Below the pieces are notes generated by a model. That model did no database searches. It had not been told where the DNA came from and saw only the letters and a program-made list of their open reading frames with translations. Made by a program: the position numbers and the translations under genes. DNA of 64,000 bases from Sanderia malayensis. Lineage: Eukaryota; Cnidaria; Scyphozoa; Semaeostomeae; Pelagiidae. Positions 11,962 through 23,080 of this stretch are shown here, piece by piece (within the stretch, counting starts at the first letter, position 1; the number at the start of each line of letters is the position of its first letter). The stretch is taken from contig RQOL01000855.1 in the NCBI GenBank assembly GCA_013076295.1, forward strand, positions 1,550,001 through 1,614,000. The letters run 5' to 3'.

Positions 11962-14900
11962 ATGGAAAAAATAATAGGTGGGTTATACATTATATTCAAG
12001 TAAAGTCTTCCTGTTTCTCCATCTTGTTTTCCCAAAGGCAAAACTTTGCATGATGTGATTGTGATGCAATGTTAGATATGCAGTTATTCGAGGAATATAT
12101 ATCTAAAGTTTTATTTCCGTGGCCCTTTTTAGTTTTGTTTTGCGTGAATAATATTTTCTATTTCGTGTTTTTTTTAGCTGGTCCTGTAGTTGAAATACAG
12201 GGAGATGAAATGACAAGGTATGGTATTTGCCTTTTTCAGTTTTTCTCTTTGCACAGATGGACCTGCTGAACTATCGAATAAAATTAAATAATAAATAGGC
12301 TAGAAATAAAATGCTATACTTTTCAACTCTTGGTGGACAATTTTCTTTTGTTTTTATTTCTAGAGTCATTTGGGATATGATAAAAGAAAAACTTATTTTT
12401 CCATATGTGGAAGCAGATATAAAATATTTTGATTTGGGGATCGAAAGCAGAGATAAGACAAATGATCAGAGTAAGCAGGGACATTCTTTTCATTTTCTGA
12501 GCGATTTAATATTTGGAAATGCTCCAATTTTTATGCAGATTTTAACATTGCGAGATGCCATTTCCATTTTTAGTTACCATTGATGCTGCAGAGGCAATTA
12601 AAAAATACAATGTTGGAATTAAGTGTGCAACAATTACACCTGATGAGAAAAGAGTTGAGGAGTTTAAGCTCAAGAAAATGTGGAAATCACCAAACGGCAC
12701 CATTAGAAACATCTTAGGTGGAACAGTTTTTCGCGAAGCAATCATGTGTAACAACGTACCAAGGCTGGTTTCAGGTAAGTTCAACTTCAAAGTGATATAC
12801 ACAATTTACAAAGTTGTAAAGCCTTTTTGCGTCCCAAATGCACCTGGAATTGGAATTTTGCTCAGTCAGCCCTTTTCTTCATTGCACTGCCTCTTCACTT
12901 CACGTGTTGTATAAAATATTGTATTTTTTCCAGGCTGGAAGAAGCCAATCATAGTTGGACGTCATGCATTTGCAGATCAGGTGTGAAACTTAATTTCCAA
13001 GTTTTATCGATTACTATTCTTTTCTCCCTGCCTTGTCCCGATTCAATTTGCCATTACCTGTCACACAATATAGTGTCACTCTGGTCCACCAGTCACCAGC
13101 ATCCTGTTTTACCAGTTGTTTCTCATAACTAATTTTTTTATGCAGTCCATCCACCTGGTCCACAGCTGACATTCCTGTTTTATTTACTATGAACCACTGT
13201 AATGGACAACATTTTAACATTGTAATTAATTTAAATATTATTTTTCAGTATAAAGCTACTGACTTCCTGGTTCCCTCTGCTGGAACATTGGAAATCAAAT
13301 TTACTCCATTGGATAACAGCCAAGAACCAATTACACACAAGATCTATGATTTTTCGGGTGCTGGAGTTGCCATGGGAATGTACAATACAGATGAAGTAGG
13401 ATATTCCCCATGGACATATTCATTGTGCTTTCTTTACGCCAGCATATTTTCAAATATAACTTTTAATTAACATTGTAATCTCCATTTTACATTCAGTCTA
13501 TCAAAAGTTTTGCGCACAGCTCCTTCCAATGTGCTTTGGAAAAAGAATACCCACTCTATTTGAGGTATGTATTGGATTTAGAAAATCATGATGTAAAAGA
13601 ATGTTACTACCAGAAGCTGTGAATGTGAAGGAGCCTTTCGTTTTCTGACTTTTTTGCAACATTTTATCATTTAAAGTATTCCATTCTCCTATTTACATCT
13701 ATTTTCCCTTTAGCACAAAGAATACAATTCTCAAGAAATATGATGGAAGATTTAAGGACATCTTCCAAGCCATCTACGAAGAGTAAGATTTGATTTACAT
13801 GATATTCAGAGTTGAGAGGAAATTTCTAACAGTTGTGAAACCTAAGGGCGTTGTGTAAGGGGCAAGTTTCTGCAAAATATCCACCACTGATTCCTTCCAA
13901 CTTCTATGAACACTCTGTGATATTTTTTCACTCTTATCTCTTTGTAGAACATATCAATCACAGTTTGAAGCAAAGAAAATTTGGTATGAGCATCGTCTCA
14001 TAGATGACATGGTTGCTTATGCCTTGAAGTCTGATGGTGGATTTGTTTGGGCTTGCAAGAATTATGATGGCGATGTCCAAAGTGACGCTATTGCGCAAGG
14101 TATAATAACGTCTTGCCAAGTAACATACCGTAATGCTTCGATTAAACGCCTCCTCGAATAGACGCCCCCTAAAATATCAAGATGTTTAACAAACGCCCCG
14201 GGCGTTTAATCGAAGCCTTGCGATATCTCAATAGAATCCAATCTTTGTTGCGCCAAGTTTAATCTCAATTGTGCCATGTTTGTTCAGTCATTCATTCGCA
14301 TGTGCTTAATTTGACAAGGATATGGCTCTCTTGGATTGATGACCAGTGTTTTGAGATGTCCAGATGGCAAAACAATCGAAGCTGAGGCAGCCCATGGCAC
14401 TGTTACAAGGCATTTCAGAATGCATCAACAAGGAAAGGAAACTTCCACCAATCCAATTGGTAAGCCAATTTACCATCAATAGAAATTCACGAAATCGAAG
14501 AAGGTTGCAGGGGATTGAATATGTACAATTCAGGATCACTATGATGATTATTATAATTTGTTTCCAGCTTCTATATTTGCATGGACCCGGGGGTTTGTTC
14601 ATCGTGGTACCTTGGACGGTAAGTTATGAACTTCTATGTATGCAAGAAAAAATGGTTGTTTTCTTTCATCTTGTGTTTTATGATGAAGACGATGTTTTAT
14701 AGTTATAATCCTATCACCATTATTCTCATTGTAGGGAACCATAAGTTGATAGACTTTGCTAATAAATTGGAGCAAGTCTGCATTGACACAATTCAAGCTG
14801 GATATATGACCAAAGACCTTGCAATATGCATCAAAGGATTGCCTAAGTATGAAATACCTGCAGTTTCAATCTTTTTTATTTTATTGCATTTGAGGTGAAG

Positions 14901-15196
14901 CAGCAAGGGGGATATTTCAAACGTCTCTCCGTTGTTCTCTTTATTGTTAACTGTCCAATCAGTGCGCTTAGAGAACAATAGAATTTTAGCAAGACGCAAC
15001 ATTTGCTATGGCGGTAAAAATTCCCTCAGCTCCGAGCTGAATAAAAACACTACTTTCTCACAGCTAAATAAAACTATATACAGAGTTTTTTCTTCTTTTC
15101 AGTGTTAAAAGAGAGGATTACTTGACAAGTGTCGAATTTTTAGATAAGCTGGCAGAGAATCTTGCCAAACAGATGAAGCAAATGAACAAATTATAG
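11962..15196 (+). CDS. IDH1: NADP-dependent isocitrate dehydrogenase, cytosolic type
   Basis: Thirteen exons (11962-11977, 12178-12217, 12364-12470, 12574-12774, 12934-12980, 13249-13395, 13497-13564, 13714-13782, 13948-14099, 14319-14459, 14568-14618, 14735-14846, 15103-15196) encode 414 aa, the human IDH1 length. Oxidative decarboxylation of isocitrate to 2-oxoglutarate, making NADPH. Substrate residues are present: [17 protein letters not shown] (Arg100 and Arg109 equivalents), [17 protein letters not shown] (Arg132, Tyr139), [13 protein letters not shown] (Lys212, Asp252 region) and NYDGDVQSD (metal aspartates). There is no mitochondrial presequence. The last three residues, NKL, resemble the weak AKL peroxisomal signal of human IDH1; that peroxisomal share is inference. 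Confidence 0.97.
14127..14220. mobile_element. Foldback element in IDH1 intron (aaacgccc family)
   Basis: Terminal inverted repeats of the form accgtaatgcttcgattaaa / ggcgtttaatcgaagc around a GC-rich middle. The same family recurs at 58034-58149 in the kinesin gene. Confidence 0.6.
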
Positions 15197-15551
15197 TCAT
15201 TCGTATTTTCTAAGTTTACTACCTATTCAGATATTCAATCGAAATTACAATTTTAGATTGATTTGATTTTAGCTTCTTAGAAAATCCATATGTTCATGAT
15301 GTATATAAAATTAAAGCCATATAATCGACAAGCGACCAGTGTACACTTTATCAGCTCTAATAAAATTAATATTTTGAAACCAAATGTACCTTAAACGAAG
15401 AAATGAATCATAATTTCCGGATACTTTATTTTTCTTGCTCTTCGAAGGCTTTGGAGTGGGAGGGACCGATGACGTAATTCTTTATTTCGAAATGATCGAC
15501 GACATTTTGCATGGATGGCTTTTCATCAATATTTAACCAAAGACCAACTGA

Positions 15552-18500
15552 ATGTCGAAATTATTCCCTAAACTTTCGACCTATAATGTAGAGTTGGGAT
15601 TCATATTTCTTGCTGCAAGTGTTTGCTCGTTCGGAATTTGCTACTTGTTGAAAGGACGCAAGGTAAAGAAGAGAAAGTTTAGGAGGCCTACAACAACTGA
15701 AAGGAACAGGAGAACGACAAGGACAAAACGAAAGAATGAGGATTTTCGTTGTTTATCTTTAACTGCGCCACAACAAGAAAATCAGGTATTTTATAAATAG
15801 CGTTCGAAGGGAAGTCAATCAAGAAATAAATAGTTGATTGTACTGCATATTCTTAGGAGTTAAGTTCTTGTCACTCACCACAGAGTGTATGCACATGCAC
15901 TTTTGTGATGAGAAATAATATTCTCCTTGTCTCTTTCTAGAGAACTGGAATTACAGAGAGGAGCCAAATATCTTTTGTAGGGAAAGTTTTAGAGTGCATA
16001 GCAGTTGATAAAAGCAGAAAAAGTGATTGTCATTTTGATGATTACTGCCAAAGGAAAGGTATGAGAAATAAGAAAGATAAAGGTGGTGATGGAAGTGCGG
16101 AGAAAAAGAAAAAATTAGATGGTAGTACAAGTCCCAGAGCAGGTCCATCAGATGCTATTAAAACTGGTCGTAAATTTGGCTTTCCAAACTTTTTTCGTCT
16201 GAAGCCAAAGAAAAGTTTCTCATTGGACAATTGTTCATCTGAATTTAATGATAATCAGAAAGAAGATAAAACAGCAAAAAAGGCAAATGAAAGACCGTTA
16301 GTAAGAAGTGCCACAATCGGACCAATGACCAGAAGTAGAGCAAAGGAAAGCATGCTAACGGCAAGATCTTCTGATGACAGTTTGTGTAGTGCTTCTGATT
16401 TGGATAACTCTAAATGTCGTCATTTTGTTGTTACTGGTAAAAAAACACAGAATGATTCTTCACCAGCTGAAAGAAATAAAGAGGATTTAAAATCTGGAAA
16501 AGTAATCCAGAGAAAACTTTCTTCTATGGATGCAAAGGTAGGTGATTTGTCTTCTGGCAAAACTAAAGAAGAATCATTGTCAGGAGAGAGGTTTGGAGTT
16601 TCTTCAAAAGATGGGTTGGTGGAAAGGACTGAACATATTGTAGCAAAAAAAAGGTTCGATAGAGAGCCAGTCAAATCAAGAAAAATGTCCAAAGAGCTTG
16701 ACAATAAAACTGTAATTGATCGATCAAAGACACCAGAAAAGAAGCATTTCAGTAAGGAAATTCTCAGTGTGGAACAGGCCAGTTTGTCAGCTAAGCAAAT
16801 AGATGAAGCCGGGTTAAGCAAAGTGTCAAGCTTGGGTAAAAAAGATCAAGCTTGCTCATTAGACGAAGTGTCAAAAGATCGGGATGGTATTTCAAGTAAT
16901 GATGAGTATTTTTGTAAAGATTGTGCAAATATAAAACATCAAGGTTTAAACAAGGATATGATTGAAAATGAAAAATTTCTTTTGAATGAGAGAAGGTTTA
17001 AGGTAGAAAAAAATGATACAGACGATATAAATTTCCAAGAATTACAATCAAGCAATCAAGCATATGAAAGCATGATGCTCAGAGAACTTGGAGAATCTGA
17101 AAGGATGTTAGTTGCAGAGCCACCTAAATTTTACAGCACTACAGTCAAATGTGATCAACCTGATATCGGTGAAAAACTACCAGAAATGCAATTGGACAAG
17201 CCATATCAATCTAAGATGAAAAGGAAAGGTGCAAATTGGCAGGTTGATGCCAACAATGCAATTATGACCAACCCTGACTTGATTAATTACCCAATAAATT
17301 CAGAGAAACCTTTGAACAGTGGAGAAGAATTGGCAATGAGTGATGTCAGTGAGCTTATGCCGCCTTTAGAGGATATTATCACTGAAGAAAAGCAGGTGTT
17401 TAGTGCAACCAAGCCAGATTTCAAACCCATTAGTATCAGCCAGCCAATCCTGATTGATGATTATGCAGCCCAGGAATGGAAAGGAGGCACATCTAAAGCT
17501 GACAAAATCAGGAGGGTAAGATCAATTTATTGTTGCTCATACCATGTCAGATCTAGGCTTCTATACTGCACTGCACTGCTGTACTCTGCTACACTACACT
17601 GCATGCTATGCTATACTATGCTATACTATGCTATACTATGCTATACTATGCTATACTATGCTACTATACTATACTGTACTATACTATACTATGCTATACT
17701 ATACTATACTAAACTACACTCTACTATACTACACTATACTACACTATACTACACTATACTACACTATACTACACTGTACTACACTATACTACACTATACT
17801 ACACTGTACTACACTAATCCTACACTATACTATGTTCTACTATACTCTACTATACTCTACTATGTTCTACTATGCTATACTGTACAGGGTTATGAGCTAA
17901 TGAAGGCTGTAACAGTTCAACTGTGTTGTTCTATAACCGAACTACATAGATCAATTGCGAAGAACAAGATTGCGGGATTTCAGCACTTCTTATTTTGGAA
18001 TGTTGTCTGTACAGGGTGCTGCACCTTAGATGCGAGTAGAGAAAGCGCAAGACAAATCACGAGCATTGCGAACGCATCTGTGCAGCGCGCACACCCTGCA
18101 TTGGATGCATTATTTTGTACTATTTGTTTGACAGGGTTACCAGGCTGTAAAACACAACACTGGTTACGAGTACATAAGAAGAATAAGGGGCGACAATTAT
18201 TGTTCTATTAGAGCTGTGTTATTCAAGACTCTTTCATCTGGCATTGATACTTTAAAAAGATTTCGTAACGATGGAGACATAGCCCAGGTAGTTATTGCAA
18301 TTCTAAAGCATTCATTGCATAGTCGTTGCTATTCTATTGTATTTCACAGGTTATTACGTTATATACTGAAGAAACTAAGCATGCATGTAATATTATTGTG
18401 TATCATTTTTATTTATTTGGTCATTGATGTTTTTTTTAGCTTCCTTTCCTTCTACTTGATAAATATGAGTGGATCGATAAATGGAACTTTGCAAAGAGAA

Positions 18501-19914
18501 TCGACCTTACCCATCATTCTGTGACTGATACTTTGTCAAAGTGTCTTGCTCAACTCAGGGATGCCGTAAGTGCTATGCATTTATACTAGTAAAAGTACTA
18601 ATCCTAGTACATTATTGATTTAGAAGAAATTCTCGGGGATCGGGAACTTGTTTTTGAACCAGTAAAAGTACTGATTTAGTGCATTTTATTGGTTTGGAAA
18701 AAGTCCTCGGGGATCGGGAACTTGTTTTTGTACTAGTAAAAATACTGATTCGATATCCCCAGGTATCATAAAAACATAATATCAAGGTATTTTTATGCAA
18801 AACATTGCTTCGAATGATGTCTTGGACATTCTAGTAAGTACCAATCAACCATCGCGAATTTGTGATCGTAAGAACTTTATTCGCCACGCTAGTCCCCCGT
18901 GGTTGGATAACAATATTAATTTGACTTAATGCCCAAGATCGATCTTAGACGGGGGTATTGTCATTGAATTTTAGGTGGAGAAAAGCTGTTCTTGTAGCGA
19001 TGACGTTGATGGCAACAAGACGGCCCTAGATCTGATGAATGGTGATGCTGAGATTGAAATCAGATTGTTCGAAGCAGTGAAATTTCTCATGCTCTACTGC
19101 AGTATTCAACTGCATGCCTCGATGCAAACAGGAAACGATACGACGATACTCCCGATGCTGTTATTTGCGAGAGATACGTCACAGGACCCAGAATCCTTTA
19201 TGGGGAATCACCTTAATTATGTTGGCGATTCGGCAGGATTTGATCAGGTCAGTGCAACTTAGACTATTAGCCGCCTTGGGCGGTTAATAAATGGGGGCGC
19301 TTATTTCACACTTTACTTATTGGAGGGGGTTAAAAAGGGTGGGCGCTAAATAGAGGAAATACAGTAGCTACACTTGTATTTTTTTGCTAAATAGATCAGG
19401 TGTTATAATAAATACCCGGGTGTATGTATGAACCAGTAGATTGAGAACCTTTCAAACTGATATCTTTGCTTAAGACAATAGAATAAACAATAACCTATTG
19501 TCTAGAAACAATAGGCTGGATGCACGATGTATGTTCATTGGAGACTTATTATAGACTCGCTACATTGCGTACCTGTGTCTCGCTCGTAACTCGCTCAGCA
19601 CAATGCAAAAACAACGGAGCGAACAAAAACGTGTGAGGCACAGGGACGCAATGTAGTGAGTCTAGGTGAACAAAGTATATAACAGTGAAACAGTGATCGT
19701 TTTCATGATGTTCCCATGTTTTTATCAACAGTTGGAAATGATGCTACTTGGTCATACACTCAAGATAATCATAAAAAGCATGCGTCTGGATCATGTAGAT
19801 GAATCTGATTTTATGGCTGTCTTCTCAGAAGATCCACCTGATGATGGAAGTGAAGAGGTTTTTATTGTTGCTGAGGATGACAGACATTACAATGTCTTGT
19901 CGGAAGATATATAA
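15552..19914 (+). CDS. OTULIN: OTULIN-family deubiquitinase with N-terminal membrane anchor
   Basis: Six exons, all phase 0: 15552-15785, 15941-17515, 18135-18287, 18440-18565, 18975-19247 and 19732-19914; 847 aa. OTULIN removes Met1-linked (linear) ubiquitin chains. The C-terminal OTU domain (about 590-847) holds EWKGGTSKADKIRR, then IRGDNYCSIRA with catalytic Cys626, and EAVKFLMLYC, LLFARDTSQDP and ESFMGNHLNYVGD. EDDRHYN supplies His839 and Asn841. The triad therefore looks intact. Residues 13-34 form a transmembrane helix followed by an Arg/Lys-rich stop-transfer segment, as in the vertebrate pseudoenzyme OTULINL. A long Lys/Glu/Ser-rich disordered region (about 79-590), mostly one 1575-bp exon, separates the two. 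The C-terminus lacks the vertebrate OTULIN PDZ ligand ETSL. The symbol is by family; orthology to OTULIN versus OTULINL is unresolved. Confidence 0.9.
17560..17890 (+). repeat. (ctata/actat)n pentamer-decamer array
   Basis: Intronic minisatellite of the OTULIN-like gene, moving from ctatactatg to actacactat units across its length. It is open in one frame and so seems to extend exon 2, but a good GTAAGA donor at 17516 precedes it. Confidence 0.9.
18590..18765 (+). repeat. 74-bp tandem duplication in an intron
   Basis: Two full copies and a part of a unit with 'agtaaaagtactgattt' and 'ctcggggatcgggaacttg' (landmarks at 18633 and 18707). Confidence 0.8.
19552..19664. mobile_element. Terminal-inverted-repeat element (tagactcgctacattgcgt family)
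   Basis: The ends tagactcgctacattgcgt and acgcaatgtagtgagtcta are near-perfect inverses, with a second nested palindrome (gctcgtaactcgctc / gagcgaac) inside. A relative lies at 63584-63731. Intronic, in the OTULIN-like gene. Confidence 0.7.
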
Positions 19915-20791
19915 GTCGTTGAATTGAAAGTCACAGTGGAGCGGAGGAGGTCTTCTAGAACCCCACCACCCCACCATTCACAACTTCAGTGATGCGGAGG
20001 AGTCCTACCAGCTTGGCTACGTATAAGTTAAATTTAATGTAATGAACTTTCAAAGGTTGTTATAAGACATTCGTACAGATTATATGAACTTTCAAGTTCC
20101 CAGATTTATTTTGTACAATTTATTGTTGTGTTTAAGTCAATACACTAAACCTATTTTTTATAAGATGCCTATAAGAGACCAATACTCGAAAATCAGAAAG
20201 GGTTAAGTGTTTTTCATTCAACATTTGGGCTCAGTTGCGTGATGCAAACAAAACTTACGTTACTGTTTTCTTTAATTTTATTTCTTTTCATTGTTTTGTT
20301 GGCTTTTGTTCTCGAGTTTTGCCTGTAATAAAAAAAATAAGTGTATGAACGTTTTGTAAGAATTGAGTCTTTTGGTTATATCAATGATTGCTGTGAGAAA
20401 TCACGTTAATATTAAATAAAAAACAAGACTTCACAAGTTGATGCTGGGTCCACGTCCATGTTATGACGTCATCATATATTCGCCCAAATTTCAGATGCCA
20501 TCCCTGTCGAACTCCAGCTTCCCCCCTTCCTCAAGACCACCTCGCCTCGCACGTGTGTAAAGCAAGCAGCAGTTTTCCTCTGACATTTCAAATTTGTTCT
20601 TATCAAAGCGCCAATGTAAGTCCTCAAATCATTATAATAACGTTTTAATTTATATCTTTATGCATTCTTCATTGAATTTGCTACTCTGTTACATTACTCA
20701 TTGATTGGTTTCTTTGATTTTGCTGTCCTAACCTGCACCTTTGCATTGCATACAGGATTAAGCTTAGGCCTCAGGCCACGAAGAGTTTGTA
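19915..20791. other. OTULIN-like 3' flank and MRPL13 leader
   Basis: The first part is the 3' UTR and flank of the OTULIN-like gene. Near 20610 a GTAAGT donor follows a pyrimidine-rich segment, and an acceptor (gcatacag) sits at about 20755, so MRPL13 probably has a 5' UTR intron of about 145 bp. Confidence 0.45.
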
Positions 20792-21298
20792 ATGGCATTT
20801 GTAAACAAATTCTCACAAAGCTTTTACACTCATGCACGCCTCTGGTACCTGATTGATGCGAAAGACCAAGTAAACGGCCGATTAGCTGGATTGATAGGCC
20901 AATTGTTGCAGGGAAAAACAAAACCAATCTTCCATCCGTCTGCTGACGTTGGAGACCATGTGGTGGTCATAAATACCAAGGATATTGTATTATCAGGGAA
21001 GAAATGGGACCAGAAGCTATACAGACACCACACTGGATATCCTGGTGGGTTAATTGAGACGAAGGCAAAAGTATTGCACCAAAGAGATCCAACAATTATA
21101 CTGTGGAGAGCTGTGTATGGAATGCTACCGAAGAACAAACTGAGAATGAAGTGGATGAAGAGACTTTATTTGTTTGATGATGATCAGCATCCTTTTGCTG
21201 AAAATATTTATGCAAAAGTAGATGGAGGTGCAAGAATTCCAAAACGATTGAGTGAATACACGCAAGAAGAACTTGAAGAATATCCAAAGCTATATTAA
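20792..21298 (+). CDS. MRPL13: Mitochondrial ribosomal protein uL13m (MRPL13)
   Basis: 168 aa in a single coding exon. Component of the mitochondrial large ribosomal subunit. Family blocks: ARLWYLIDAKDQVNGRLAG, GDHVVVINTKDIVLSG, KWDQKLYRHHTGYPGG, LHQRDPTIILWRAVYGMLPKN and RIPKRLSEYTQEELEEYP near the end, the last matching the human protein closely. The human protein runs about ten residues longer at the C-terminus. The ATG at 20792 gives the family N-terminus. Tail to tail with GID8, 263 bp apart. Confidence 0.96.
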   Translation: MAFVNKFSQSFYTHARLWYLIDAKDQVNGRLAGLIGQLLQGKTKPIFHPSADVGDHVVVINTKDIVLSGKKWDQKLYRHHTGYPGGLIETKAKVLHQRDPTIILWRAVYGMLPKNKLRMKWMKRLYLFDDDQHPFAENIYAKVDGGARIPKRLSEYTQEELEEYPKLY

Positions 21299-21561
21299 TA
21301 TCATTTCTTCTATTTATTTGATGCTCTGCCTTATTTTTTGCATAGGATTGTAATATGCCAGGGTCTGTTGTGTGGTGCATTATGTATACACTATTTGATA
21401 TTTTTATCTATCCTTATTGTCAGAAACAGATAAGTCTGAATGTATTTACTCTGTCTTTATTTAGTCGGTAAAAAGAAACAGAAATCGCAAACTTCTCATC
21501 ATTATCATATATATGTTTAAAACAAATTTACACAACATAAAATAACAGAAAACAATACAGT

Positions 21562-22278
21562 CTATTTATAATCTTGTATTGTTCCATTGGCAAGGTCGAC
21601 CATTTTTGGATATTTCACCTTCTTTTCATCCAACTCATTCTGTGCCCATAGAAGCATCTTAAGCAAGCTCTCTAGTCGTGAATTTGTTTTTTGATGATCT
21701 GCTTCCAGGATTGCAGCATTCAACTCGCTTGCTACTTTATGCCTTTGAGAAAAGTTCAACAAATCACCAAATGGAGAGGTTTCTGGGTTTCCATAAGCAA
21801 GAAGGGCCATGGTTTTCTCAAGTTCCTCAAGAAATTCCCCATTCTCCAGGCCCAGTTCGGCCATGATATTTTGGGAGAATTCAAGGGCTTTTTCGACTTT
21901 TCTTTCTCGTATGAGCTCAATGAGCTGTTGCTGTTGAAGATGAAAATATAGACGCTGTCTTGAATCGAGAATCTCTGGATTTAAATCATTTGTGAGTGAA
22001 ATAGCTTCTTCTATGTTTCCTAGTTGCACAGCTTCTCTAACTTTCAGCCTATCATCTAAAGAATCGTAAGCTGGATGTGAATCAGGGCAAGCTTCATTCT
22101 TGAATTTCTCTGCAGCTTCCTTGAATCCTTCGGTTATTAAGTAGTCCATAATTAGTTTATTCATGTCAGATCTTGGCACATGAATTCCATGGACATTTTT
22201 CATCCATTCAAACAGATTCGGTTTTGTGTCGTCATTTTTTTCCAAACCCAAACCAAATGCGTGTGCATTTACATTCAT
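21562..22278 (-). CDS. GID8: GID8 (TWA1), CTLH E3 ligase scaffold subunit
   Basis: 238 aa, no coding intron. Core scaffold of the GID/CTLH ubiquitin ligase. A LisH motif (RSDMNKLIMDYLITEGFKEA) is followed by CTLH (REAVQLGNIEEAISLTNDL, ILDSRQRLYFHLQQQQLIE) and CRA (LALLA-like TMALLAYGN, SPFGDLLN, LLKMLLWAQNELDEKKVKYP). I start at the ATG at 22278 because the frame upstream opens only with a non-ATG codon after a possible acceptor. The N-terminus (NVNAHAFGLGLEKN) is about ten residues longer than in human. Divergent from RPL15. Confidence 0.96.
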   Translation of the reverse strand: MNVNAHAFGLGLEKNDDTKPNLFEWMKNVHGIHVPRSDMNKLIMDYLITEGFKEAAEKFKNEACPDSHPAYDSLDDRLKVREAVQLGNIEEAISLTNDLNPEILDSRQRLYFHLQQQQLIELIRERKVEKALEFSQNIMAELGLENGEFLEELEKTMALLAYGNPETSPFGDLLNFSQRHKVASELNAAILEADHQKTNSRLESLLKMLLWAQNELDEKKVKYPKMVDLANGTIQDYK

Positions 22279-23080
22279 ATTTCGAGGTACTGGAAGGTTT
22301 AACGTTAACCTTAACAGCAATAATAAGATGTTGAAGTCTTTTTGAAAACTAAAACAACTAATAATACGAACTTAGAGTCGATCTGTTGGCTCAATTTCTA
22401 ACAACTGAATAGCAGCACAGAAGCAGCAATATCGCCATCAACAAAACAACAATTGTCTATATTCCTCCTCCTCAGCGGTAGTTCCTGTGCACGCGATAAA
22501 GGATTCAAAAGGAGGCTGTTGAAAAATTCTTTCTTTGCTCGTTGCTCTTTAAAAGGTAAGATGAAGTTAATATTAAGTTTTGAAATCCATTCCTTGTATA
22601 ATTAATCGTTTATTCATGTATTTAATAAGTCATATTCAGTTTGGTGAAATGTTGATGTTTTATATTTTCTTACTATTTTGCATTCTGTGCTACGCGTGGC
22701 ATTAGTCTAGCCTTGCAAACTTTGACTTTATTTAGGCCATAATTCTTCCACGTACACTTTCATAGGTACTGCTATAAACAACATGGAATTTTCTATGAAA
22801 TTTACCATAAAACGCGGATTAACGGCTTTTATATCGAACATATACGGCTGTCAGTCGGTTAGCGTAAGTCTGAGGGATTTTAAATTCCTTATCAGACAAG
22901 ATGATTGTGGCAGGAGACTAAAAAATCTGTGTTAATTGGTCATGTTTTCTGTTTCATGAACATGTGATCTCATTGCACAGAAACAACTATATCTTGACGC
23001 ATGTCTGGATACAGCAATAGTAGTGTTTTGTGTTTGAACATCAGTTTTATATCCCTCATATTTTGTTGTTTAGAAACACC
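22279..23080. promoter_or_regulatory. GID8/RPL15 divergent promoter and RPL15 leader
   Basis: Head-to-head spacing is about 0.8 kb. A pyrimidine-rich start-like segment (ttctttctttgctcg) at about 22527 and a GTAAGA donor at about 22556 mark a likely RPL15 5' UTR exon of the ribosomal-protein (TOP) kind. A 0.5-kb intron follows, with its acceptor (ttgtttag) just before the RPL15 ATG. No snoRNA was convincing in this first intron. Confidence 0.5.

Noticed and set aside
16061..18211. A 716-codon ORF starting at 16061 as an independent gene
   Set aside because: Its frame is open upstream to an acceptor at 15941, and its 3' part runs through an intronic pentamer array past a good donor. It is exon 2 of the OTULIN-like gene.
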